Below are positions 50,325 to 61,377 of a DNA stretch of 64,000 nucleotides, piece by piece. Numbering within the stretch: the stretch's first letter is position 1; every line of letters begins with the position of its first letter. Both the position numbers and the translations under genes were made by a program. The notes beneath the pieces are model-generated. The model saw nothing but the letters and a program-made list of their open reading frames with translations. It was not told the origin of the DNA and ran no database searches. The stretch spans positions 62,001 through 126,000 of the forward strand of contig JAWRVZ010000004.1 of assembly GCA_037043235.1 (NCBI GenBank), given 5' to 3'. This DNA comes from Rhodeus uyekii. Lineage: Eukaryota; Chordata; Actinopteri; Cypriniformes; Acheilognathidae.

Positions 50325-50480
50325 ATTATTTTTCATATGGATCTGCTTACATATGAGATCGCTTGTTTATGCTTCTTCTCTGCCTGTGTTTTGATATGGA
50401 GATACTGTACTCAATCAGGAGATGTGTAATAGCGCCCCCTATCTTATTACAGTGAAAACAAAGAAAGCCATAAAAACTTG
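50325..50480 (+). repeat. Dispersed repeat, second copy of a pair
   Basis: Aligns with 18283-18430 over TTTTTCATATGGATCTGCTT, TGCCTGTGTTTTGAT, TGGAGATACTGTACTC, TCAGGAGATGTG and the ACAGTGAAAA block. It carries an extra AGCGCCCCCTATCTT not present in the first copy. Confidence 0.55.
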
Positions 50481-52569
50481 TCAATCTACAGGAAAGAGTT
50501 ATCAAATAAAAAAGTATTTAAGCTGGCATGGTGGCTAAATATATAACTTTAAGACTGAAAAAGAGAATTAGAGAAGATGTTCTGTTCCTTGATTTCAATG
50601 AGCATAGATAATCAACGCAACTAATCAACATATGAGATACATCCATACATTTTCAGCATTTGCTTCCCTTGTGCCCAGCCCTATGCTTCATTGTGTATTT
50701 TGCTTGGGTTTACCATTGACTCATAAACTGCAATGAAATACACATCTTTATCTATAATCCATCAGCTCTGGCTGAGCATTTTTAAACCTAAACATTTGTG
50801 TCTATCCGTGATTCACTCTTCCTTGTTTTCGCTTTCCACCCACTCCTCTAACTCCTGGACCCACCCTGTGGGGATAACACTGCTTTCATGAATACCAATG
50901 ATAAAACATTGCTCTCAGACACACAAGTGACACTTACAACATTTCCTTTGGAAAACAGCAAGCTAGAGAAACAGTGACAGAGAATGGATGCAACAACACT
51001 GACAGAGACTAAATAATTATTTAAATATGAACACTTTAAAAAACAAAAAATGTATTCCAATTTTTTATATTTATTTTATATCCTAAATTTAAGGCAAAAA
51101 AATATGATAAATGATTTCCCTGATATTTCCCAACCGCCATCTGCTACATCCACGAGGCAGAGAAGCATCCGCTGCTGTACAGAAAACAGCTTGTAAAAAA
51201 ACAGTCGATCCCTCAGGAATACAAACATAAACACTCTTACTGTCTGGCAGTCTGCCATGCTGTGGTCTAAGAGCTACTGGCCTTTCTGTTTGTCCAAGCA
51301 GGTGAGGTGTGCTATATACCAGATCAGAGTCCACAGACAAGGTTTGAACATTTTAGTTAGAAGATAGCTGGTATTTATTTTCTACACAACATCAGTAGCA
51401 ATTCACACCCAGCAGAAGAGATTTTATTATAGATAACTTTCCTATTTGCTTGCTGTCCAAATCAACTGGTTTCTTCCCACTTAGTTCCAACCTAATACTT
51501 TAACATCCAGTTAAATTTTTCTACTTTTCTGACCTTGTTCCTTTTATAGCATAACCCCATTGCTTTTGTACATAAACATGTTTTCAAGAAAGAAAGAAAG
51601 ATAATAAGAGACACTGTAAAATAAACATTTAATAAGGTTATTTGGAAATTTGGATTTCTGACATCAGAATCCACAGTCTCTGAATAAAAGTTGAGTAAGT
51701 CTCAACTTGAGTAAAAAGGGGGAGTAAAAAAACGGGCCATTTATTTTCCAGAAGGTGATAAACCTTGAGCCTTGCAAAACATTATAAATTGACCTAAAGG
51801 GGAAAACTGAATGAAAAACCTCTTCATGATACTAGCCATTTACTTTTTTTATCAGCAGAAATATAAAACTGCACAAATGCAAAATGTCCTTTACAGTGAA
51901 AGATGATAAGGAACTATCCAAACTGCCATCCTGCTGAAAATGAAACCTTTGCGGAAGAAACAAACCAAAAAAAGAGACAGAACTTCTGCAAAAAAAAATA
52001 TGGTTTCAGACTGTTAATCTATTTCTTACTCTCCATTTCTTCACTTATCCAGGAACAATATTGAAAAGAAAAATGTAACTGATGGCCTGAACAAGACCTG
52101 GGTAAGTAATCCTTTAATCCTCAATCTAATCCTCTCTGCCTCAACTTACAAATGAGATGTGACTTCTCAATGCATATGCGTGCCCACGTTTAGTGTGTAA
52201 TGCCTACTGTAACATGTGCACGCAGCCAGAAACACAATGTCCCATTAGTCAGTATGAAGTCTGTGTATTGATGTCTTCCAGATGTGATGTAGGTATCCAA
52301 GGTCTGCTGAATGAGAGAGGACGTTTGTACACTAACTCCATGGGAACGACAGAACGATGTTCTCATATGCTGGGGAAGTGCCAGTGCCGGCCCGCCTAGC
52401 CAGCTGGGATGGCCTCGAGAAGTCATTCAGGAAAAGTGCACGGCTTTTTTCTGTGATTTTTTTAAATATATATTAGATTTTATTTGACTTAAAAACACCA
52501 CTATTGGATTTTTTTGAGAAACAAAGACACTATTCATGGTCATTCCGTTCATTTATTTTTATTTTTACT
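50481..52569. other. Non-coding stretch
   Basis: No gene supported. A minus-strand ATG at about 51258 in a strong context opens only six codons before a donor-like ACA|GTAAGA; too short to call. The block at 52190-52430 is GC-richer, but its open frames on both strands lack convincing splice sites. Confidence 0.35.
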
Positions 52570-53360
52570 TTTACAAGCAAATTTTAATAGCCAATTCCGA
52601 TACCAATTGCCAAAACAAAATATATTTGCTCTGCTCTATAACAGGCCAAGATGGTCTTAAAAAAACATCTGTAGCCACTTGAAATAAGAGGCATCACTGC
52701 ATTTTAATTATGATCCACAAAAGATGCTACAGACAAGAAGAATGAGCAGCTGTTTTTTTATTTAAATTAGATTTAACTATAGGATTTAAAAGTAAATAAA
52801 GAATGGTCTGAATTTTGATTATGATATTATGTTAGATAAGACAACTGATTTTTTTTTTAAAGCAGATAACCTGAATGAAAATGCAATTTCATCCATCAAT
52901 AGACAACTTATGGAACAGCAGCGATATAGCGTTTATTTGGGTACTGTACACAAATCAGCGTTGTGCTTATAAACACTACTTTATATGAAGATAAGAGGAA
53001 AAGAAAAACAGTTCCCTCTAAATATTCATTCATATAAACCCCCACACCTATTTCAATATTTATATTTTTCTTCTTACATTATTTTGCACATCACAAACAG
53101 TGTGCTTGCTGTGCCTGGCGTTTTCTCTGTTGGCGTGTCGGTGTTCTCTTCTTTGCGTCAGACTTTGTAAAAACCTTCTGTAAAAACTTCTTAATTTTTT
53201 CAAACAAATTACATTTTGGTAAATGAATGCAGTACAGTTTGTTAAATCTCTAAAAGTCCAGAATAAATATCAACAAAAACAAAACTAATATCGATTGCTG
53301 ATTGTTTGGAGCAAAAACTTGCCAGTTCCAATTTATGGCCAGTCGACCGGTGCATATCTA
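52570..53360. repeat. Possible hAT-like non-autonomous element
   Basis: Left part AGCCAATTCCGATACCAATT; right part ATGGCCAGTCGACCGGTGCA followed by TATCTAG. These are degenerate versions of the paired CGATACC and GGTGCATC-type blocks of common fish repeats. The ends are not exact. Confidence 0.3.
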
Positions 53361-53716
53361 GAAAACAGATCACACCACAAAAATTACTTTATTTTGGAGG
53401 TCACACAGGCTAAATTTCAGGAGCATATGCCACCAAAATGGTCGTAATTTAGAGCCTTGAAGTGTGATAATAGCAATAAGGTCATTTTTTGGTAGATAAT
53501 TTTTATTATTATTAACGGATTAATCCTTTGGCTATCTTTCCAATAAATAAAGTAGAACTTCTACCATTGTATTTTAAACTTTTATTAAATCATTTTCTAA
53601 AAATAAAATGGTTCAACTTAGTTAAAACAAAGTGCCAGAATTAAAACACAAACACCATTTTAGAGGATCACGTCGCATTAATGCCACAAATTCTGCACCG
53701 TGCAAAAAACATTAGT

Positions 53717-54354
53717 GACTAATGATAGTACCGAGTTCACATCGCAAATGTGTTTATGTGTGTTGTGACTGTTTACGCTGGGAGCGAAATTGTGTTTGCA
53801 ATTTTGGGGAATATAATTAAAGGTTTGTATCGAGAATCAAAAGTGTTTTTTATCGTATACTGATAAATCTTGTAACAGCTGTCAGAGTGGTTGGCGACTG
53901 CCCAGATGACGAGGTTTATAGATGGGTTTCACACTCTTCTCAAACATGTAAAGAGTGCAAGTACAAACCAGGAAAAAGAAAACACTCTGAAAAACATCAC
54001 AAATAAAATAAGGAAAATAGAAACAGTAGATTATGCTATATAACAGTCAGCGGTAGAGCGGCCATCTCTCTCCTTACTCAAAAACACTCTCCTCCCTGTG
54101 TGCTCACGCCAGAACAGCGCGTACACAACAGCATACGCAGTCTTAAAGGTATATTACCAACATAAACAAAGTAGCCGTTACAATCTCTGTTGTTAGTTGG
54201 TGCACATTTGCCTTTTGTTGTTAGCAAACATACAGTGTATGTACATTTTTATTGAATGCCGATCGCTTCATCTAATAAATCGCTATATTGGCTTTTGGTT
54301 ATCTCTACGCTTTTTTGCAACCCCCGAGGCCGTCAACATAACCGGGTTCCACTG
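53717..54354 (+). mobile_element. Non-autonomous pogo-like DNA transposon, copy 2 (left end lost)
   Basis: Starts at GACTAATGATAGTACCGAG, internal to copy 1 at 30523, and ends GTTCCACTG followed by TA. It keeps about 75 bases missing from copy 1, starting at about 53931 and including CACACTCTTCTCAAACATG and GTACAAACCAGGAAAAAG, which read like the tail of a transposase gene. It lacks the left inverted end. Confidence 0.65.
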
Positions 54355-54399
54355 TACTGCATAAAATAAAACATATTAAAGGTGAAAGTTCCCTCATAT

Positions 54400-54720
54400 C
54401 CTTAACAATCAAGTTTACATGCTATAGCTGCGCATGCACATGAAACAAGACGAGACAGTGCGCAGCTGGTGAAAACACAAAAACAACATGAAAAACAACA
54501 TGAAAAGCACGCGGCAGATGTAAACACGAAACAGGTGCTAAACATTACACACAAACGAGAGAGAGTTCGAAAAGTTTGAAACCTCACGTAGAGCGCATGA
54601 GAATGAGCAAACACTCGTCTCCGGAACTCGCAACAAGGACTAACACACGGGCCATGAATCCTGTATCCCGACACAAAACCGAAACTGAAACATTACGGTA
54701 GTGTCAGAGCTCTGCCACAA
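54400..54720 (-). repeat. Possible antisense LTR remnant
   Basis: A GC-richer block whose minus strand reads TGTTGTGGCAGAGCTCTGAC and then a T-, G- and C-rich stretch like the LTR-like repeat at 48700. The cysteine-rich open frame across it is probably not a protein. Confidence 0.25.
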
Positions 54721-54754
54721 CACCAAGAAATTACTAGACTGAATGTGGCAGAAC

Positions 54755-55036
54755 CACATTTTATTTATTCAAAGAAATAAAAAATAAAATTTCTAAATTC
54801 TACAAAAATACTTTTTTTAGTAATGAATAAGAAATTTTTAAATAACAGAATGCAGGATAATAATTTAAGAATAATTTGTGAAGGATCATGTGACACTGAA
54901 GACTGAAGCTCTATAACATAATATTGTAGTTTGAAATTGTTTTTACAGATTTTGTTTTTTAAATCAAATAAATGCATCTCTACTGGACATAAGTATTATT
55001 ATTTTTTAATTGTACCAACCACCAAACTTTTGAACA
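54755..55036 (+). repeat. MITE-like dispersed repeat, partial copy
   Basis: GAAGGATCATGTGACACTGA, then AGACTGAAGC, AAATCAAATAAATGCATCT and a right end CCAAACTTTTGAACA that matches the terminal repeat of the family (compare 7841-8346). Confidence 0.65.
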
Positions 55037-58000
55037 TGAAATGTGCGTACATGAAACTATTACAATTAAACCCTCTACATACGAAAAAATGTTTGCTTAT
55101 CTTTTTTTCTGTAGTTAACTTGACTATTGAGTCACCCTGAACATTTTGTCCTAAGGTAATCTGACACAGAGTCATCTTCTGTGGAGAATGTGCAAGAACT
55201 AACATAAAGACTTCAAAATGCATTATGCAATTGTTGTAAATGAAACCATTGAACGTCCAACATCTTAAGTAGTACTGATAAGTCTTCTTGCTACTATCTG
55301 CTGTTCCCATTTTCACAAAATGTATATGGTTGCACCCACAGCTTTTATGCATCTGTAACTTCACTTACTAGTGATAAATATGTGATTAGCATGTCAAAGC
55401 AAGACTCATAATGCCCTCAATATGCCATGTAGTTCATGACAAAAATATTTAAACGTGTAGTTGGAATAAAATTCCTCATCAAATTATTAATGGAACTGTA
55501 GCTACTAACTTTTACTTGAAAGAACATTTAAATCTAGTTTCATTTCAAAATAATAAATGTGTTCATTCCCAAAGAGCACTAAACTCAGAGCATTTTTGAT
55601 GTTTGTCTTCTGCATTTCCTTCCCTAAACAAAACTGGTTGTCAAAGAAAGCTAACTGCACAAAAATGTGTTAACCATGACTGCATCGCCTAGTGCTTCAC
55701 CTCTGAACTGTGAAAGAACTCTCATCAGAGCTCAACCTGCCAAGCACATGAGTAATGGTTCAGCAGTGCTTCTCCTGGGTTATGTAATTGTGTGTTATAC
55801 AGTGTAACACGACTCTGCCAGTTCTCCAGTTGAACCCCACCACCCTCTAACGTTCAAAGCCAAGACAAACCAATAATGCTGCATGCACTGGATAAGTGAG
55901 ACATTGAGCCAAGACCTGAATGTGAACTGCAAAAGATTGGAGTCGACTTATTCAAAACAAGAACCAGGCTTATCACGCCACTGCCTTGAAATACAGGCCA
56001 AGTTTATTTGGACCAATTCTCTATGAGAGGAGGGAGGTCTTGAATGATGGGAGTTTATGGAATTGTTATTGATTGTTACATAAATCTATGTTTGTTTCAC
56101 AAAAACTTCACAGAACAGACAAACAGCTATAAAAATGTATATGGGTGATTTCTTGCCATATTGTGTAAAAGCACACAGATGGGATGAATCGGTTTCAGAG
56201 TGGTTAAAAATTATTATAATCCATTAAAGTAAACCATATTTGAACATTTATGCTGTACTATACAGTATTAATGCATAAAGAATGGTGCATTCATCATGTG
56301 CTCATCTTATTTTCACATCTTCATGTTTATTATGTGTTAAATTAAAGCTTCTTTCCGTTTCAGGGGAAAGGGATTACTCTTCTAAGACAAGTCTGGACAG
56401 ATGAGATGATGAAAGATGAGAAAAGAGATTGAGAATGATGATTCGTAAACAGGATGCATCAAGAGACAAAATTCAGATTTACAATTGAGTCCTTCCAAAT
56501 AGACTTGACAAGAGGTTTATTGCACATGTGCTTGTCTGTGAAAACTGATTACTAGAGAGGATTACCTAAAAATAAATTCAAAAGTCTCTGTAGGCCCGAG
56601 ATTTGAGTTAATACGGTGAACAGCCCCTGATAGAATCTGCTGACATTTTCAGCAATTTTGGCTCTGATTTCTAGATCTAAAATAGATTTAAAATTGAGAC
56701 ATTGACAATCAATTAAATGTGGATAATTTAATCTATAAAACATGTTGATGGCCGATTAAGCAAGGTCATCAACAGAGTGCTTAGTTTTGAAGTGCAGCTC
56801 AAACGTGTAGCTGACAAGGAAATGTATTAAAGTCTTCAAGTCATGCCATGGATTAAATAGGCTAGCCATTTATTTAGAAACATGATTAAACAAGGCTCCA
56901 AAAAAACTCCAAACAAGTGATTTTACCGAACAGTAAAAATTGCATAAACGACACAATAAACATGATAGTGTCTCTACAGATCGTCCCATCCCACTATACC
57001 CACCCACCAAACCTTTTCCATTAATTGATCTTTCAAATGACATTGGAAAACACTGCTCATGTGCATCGGCCACGCTTTTTCAAACAAATACTTGGTATAG
57101 TTTGGTTGTTGTATTCTGCCGGCTGAGGCCTTTATAACAATATATGACAAAAGCCTATCTGTTGTGTACGATGATTTTACAGATCACATTTTCATGGGTT
57201 TTCTTGGCCTGTCATTTTCAACTGTAATTTTTTCTTGCTATGAAAATGCAGCATTAAAATGTCAGCAAATTTAAAAGCACTTGTTAAGTGATTGTCATAT
57301 TTCCAATATTCACTGTAAAGCCAAGCTTCTACGCTTTAAAACAACACCTATTTTGTGATGGTTAAGCAAGTGGTTAAGTAACCCACCCACCCTATTTAAA
57401 ATATGGTAAAAAATGTAAAAGAGTTGAAAGCACTCACTACTTAATAATAGCTCGAAACATCAAATTAGTCTCAATATTTATTGTACAAACACGCAAGGAA
57501 TTTTAGAAACATTAGATGGTTCCAATTTAATGATAAACTGTGGCATTCTGTAAGTGCAGATTCTGTGTGGGCCTGTTCATGAGCAGAACTGCAGCTCCAG
57601 AGTTTAGAGAGGAGCTATGTGAGGACACTACTTTCATTAGATTCTCAACAGGTGAATAAATAGCATACCAGACTTAAGCTGGAATTCTGTAATGATTTGA
57701 ACAACATTACAGATTGCCCGGAAGGCAAGTCTCGAGCTTAGACGCATTATCTGAAGCTCTACGAGAGTTGTGTTTCACTCGAGGAACATGGCCTTTAGGC
57801 TCAGAGGTCATTTAAAGGAGCTTAATAAAGATCAGACCACACAAACAAGGGTTGGGAAATTATCTCTTGGGGAAGAAAAGCATGATGGAAATTGGCATTA
57901 ATTTTTAACCCAAACAAAAAGACATTCACAAAGAAATGTTTGCTTATTATTGCTATTAGTAAAAAGTTGTACAAGTTTTAAGGACTGTATATAATTATTA

Positions 58001-60069
58001 ACAATCAACCGCCATCGAGCATGCAACACATTTTAAAAGGGTGAAGCCATAGATTTAGAGCACAGACTCTTGCATCTATGAAAAAGAGACCTTCAGAACA
58101 AAAAAACTGCAACCCATTCTGGTCCAAATACAGCACTGTATTTCACAGCCTATTGGATCTGCAGGGGGAAATAAGGTCACACTCAGAAATCCTGGTACAT
58201 GCCCACTATATTATCCATAATATTGACAGATGGGCTGGTCAATGTTACTTGCAAACTAAAATAAAAGTCCATGCTAAACCGTAAAAGTACCCTGTGATAG
58301 AGTCTCTTCTTTCCTAAATACCTTCCGAGGTCAAAGAGTTTAAACTTATAAATGTTTCTGCCAGAGGCATGATGTGGCCCTGATCTAAAGAAAAATGGTT
58401 AACTGCAACAAAATGTCACAAGCCAGCAGTTCTGAAGAAAAGAACAAAATGTTCATTGGGCTTCAATGGAGTTCGTAGAGAAGTAAATAAAGTACCAGAA
58501 ACAGGATTACTTGAAATATAAAATGTATAATACATACTTGGGAATGTAAAAACTGATCATCTGCTTAATTTCAAATTTAAACATGCAGTCATCATTAAAG
58601 TTATTTTATTTGGCCAATGTTAAATAACAAGTAGCTATTTGCAAATAGTATTACATTTAAATTAAAACTAATGCAGGTTGGGAGCAAGCACAATATTTTA
58701 ATACATTTACAAAGATGAAACGCACATATAAGTAACAAGTAACAGTAACAAATGTCTAGTGTTTTGTCAGTAGTATTAAACTTACCATATTTCTTTGGTT
58801 GGAATGGATATCTTGTATCTTTGGTGAGAAAACAACACGCAAACAACCTGCTCTTCTCCTCAGATAACATTAGTATCGGACAGTCCTATATTGGGAAACC
58901 ATTTCAACCATTGGAATTGGCACAAAACACAGATCGACTCATGTTTCTCAAGAAAATGTAATCCACAGTCCAGTGTACTATTAAAACTATGGGAAAACAA
59001 AGAGTATTTATTTATACAGATTGCTGGCGGGGTAAGCGGTTTCACACCAATCAAAACACTTGGCCCAGAGCATCACCCCCCAATGTGTGATGGGACTCCA
59101 TAAGCTCAACACAGGTCATTATCAGGAGAAAAAAAGCCTTTGGATGCCCACTCCCTACTGTGCTTGACTGCAATGCCCTTTCACTGAACTAATCAAGGGA
59201 AAGTTCATAGGCTGCCCGAGCCAGAAGCACAGCATCACTGTCTACAATGACTAACAGATTCATTATTACAGAGCAACTGGACACAGCAGCACTCTTCCAA
59301 ACACTGGACAATGGACCAAGAATGAAGTTAGTTTGTTAAGGCAGTGCCTTTGAATCTGCAGAGGACATGATAATTGACTTTAACATGAGTCTGCATAAGT
59401 AACATACAGACATTCTATTATTTTGTTAACCATAAAAATCAATTTGGAATGTAAAGTTTGAAAAGTGAGAGTGTGGCTGTCTAAACCACTGTTAATCATA
59501 TCAAGCAAAGCAAAAAATTATAACAGAATTACATGTTTCTATTCATATACAAATTCTGTAATTGTTATGTTTTCCAAGGGACTGAATTTTAAAAGTGATA
59601 AACTAGACAACTGACATGTGGAAAGAAAAGGTCTCTTTCTGAAGGATTTCTGTCAGAATCTGAGACAACAGATGCATTTTCATTAACATTAAAGTGATCA
59701 TCAGCTGTAGGAGGAATCAGAAATGAGATGAGCTCTGCCAACTGAACCAAACGAATACTGACATGTCAGCATATTAATTAAACTTTAAATGTCTGTCATG
59801 CCTCAACTTAAAAGAAGTTTAATAGCTTGAAAACAAGTTAAATAGCTTTTATGCAGTTTTAGAAAATGCAGTTTTAAGCACTATAGAAAATCAATCCTGA
59901 CATTTTGTGTATTATACCTTGGCAAAACGTTTAATACGATTTCTGAACATACATTTTTACAAATCATAAAAAAATTCCAGTAATTGGTTAAAATAAAAGC
60001 CACCTTTAATAATCATTGTACTATAAATCCAAAGCAAATTAATTAGCTTTATCTTAAAACTAGATGACA
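55037..60069. other. Non-coding stretch
   Basis: No gene seen on either strand. The segments at about 55680-55990, 57540-57860 and 59100-59330 are balanced in composition and free of recognisable repeats, so they are the first places to test for conserved non-coding elements. Confidence 0.4.
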
Positions 60070-60310
60070 GAGCTGCACAATACATTGTTAAAAGATCACA
60101 ATCTCGATTCAGACACAAATGCCATCTCATACAACCTCAAATAGATTGTCTTAATTATTATTATTGGCTTTGTATTTCTATTCATTAAAGATAGTGGGGG
60201 GGGGGGGGATGACACCTATCAATATTTCACCGTCTATGAATGAAGCTGCTTTTGATTTTCATCAACGACTGATTATTAGTGTCATTAAAACATTTTGTTA
60301 ATGTGCTATG
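60070..60310. repeat. hAT-like repeat fragment
   Basis: AGAGCTGCACAATACATTGT followed by AAAAGATCACAATCTCGATT, a block I recall from the ends of common fish hAT-like elements. Includes a poly-G run near 60200. Confidence 0.4.
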
Positions 60311-60330
60311 GAAGCAAAGCTCTGACGAAT

Positions 60331-60790
60331 AGGGCTGCACGACATATCTAAATGATCAAACTATTGCAAATATCTAAATAATTTTAATTGGCTGCGAAAG
60401 GTCAACGTTTTAGGTCGACGTATATAGTAAACAATAGACTGGGTGTGCAACAGTTACTTGTATGTCACTTGCTTGAAGTTAAAAAGAGTTATCTAGCTGC
60501 GGAAAACAGCTAGATAAACAGCTGTTAAACAGCTCGCGCCGTCTGACACACAAACGCATATTTAAGTATTTGCACGGGTAGATTACATACAAAATCAATG
60601 CAAAGAATCAAATAGACGTGAATTCTCGCCGAGAGACACAAATTGGGTGACAACTACCACAAACATGTCTTCAAATTCACATGATATTTTGTCACGCAAG
60701 CCAATCAGCGAAGGCCTTATTGACACGTCTCTGCATCAGAAAATGGTGTTGACACACCAATCATGAACGAGTGATGCGAAAAACAAGTAA
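60331..60790. repeat. hAT-like non-autonomous element fragment
   Basis: Starts AGGGCTGCACGACATATC, a typical hAT-like left end, followed by GC-richer sequence with an internal AGCTGTTAAACAGCT palindrome near 60520. Right end not placed. Confidence 0.4.
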
Positions 60791-61203
60791 TCCCGCAAGT
60801 ATGGTTATGTGGTGATGTTGTTATGAAATTAGGGTAGGCAAATGAATTACAGATCCTAATATTAATTTGATAATAATAACAAAAATATGAATAATAATTT
60901 ATTACCATACATTAATGGGAGAGCGAGCCAATTATCATCTTGATATTGTCAAAGGCATCAGTCATCAGCAATATCTCTGACTATCATCACTTTACATGAT
61001 ACTAAATCCTATCAGCACAACCTTAATGATGACGATTTTCCTGTGTCTATTAAACCTTCACTGAAACATTCAAATCTATGTCCGGATATAAACACTGGTG
61101 TTTATGGAAGCAATCAAAACAAGTGTGACTGTTAAAAATGTATTTGCACAGAATCATTCCTTCAAAAATGCTGATTCATCCAGTAATCAAATAAATGAAG
61201 CAT
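60791..61203. other. Non-coding stretch
   Basis: AT-rich; nothing recognised. Confidence 0.4.
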
Positions 61204-61210
61204 TTATGAG
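61204..61210. repeat. SINE target site duplication, left copy
   Basis: TTATGAG, matched exactly at 61371-61377. Confidence 0.8.
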
Positions 61211-61370
61211 CTTTCCTGTAGCTCAATCAGTAGAGCATTGGTGTTTACAACATCAAGGTCATGGGTTCGATCCCAAGGGAAAGAAAGAACTGATTCAACG
61301 TGTTCCTTGAGTGCAATGTAAGTCGCTTTGGATAAAAGCGTCTACCAAATGCATAAAAATGTTAAAAATG
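61211..61370 (+). mobile_element. tRNA-derived SINE with L2-type tail
   Basis: The head folds like a tRNA: a 7-bp acceptor-like stem between CTTTCCT and AGGGAAAG, an A box TAGCTCAATCAGTAGAGC, and a B box GGTCATGGGTTCGATCCC. The anticodon-like loop TTTACAA would read TAC (valine). The tail AAGTCGCTTTGGATAAAAGC, then GTCTACCAAATG, is the L2 LINE 3' end seen at 16510-16556. A 7-bp direct repeat, TTATGAG, flanks it (61204-61210 and 61371-61377), so it is a clean retroposed copy, not a tRNA gene. Confidence 0.88.
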
Positions 61371-61377
61371 TTATGAG
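61371..61377. repeat. SINE target site duplication, right copy
   Basis: TTATGAG, directly after the SINE tail. Confidence 0.8.
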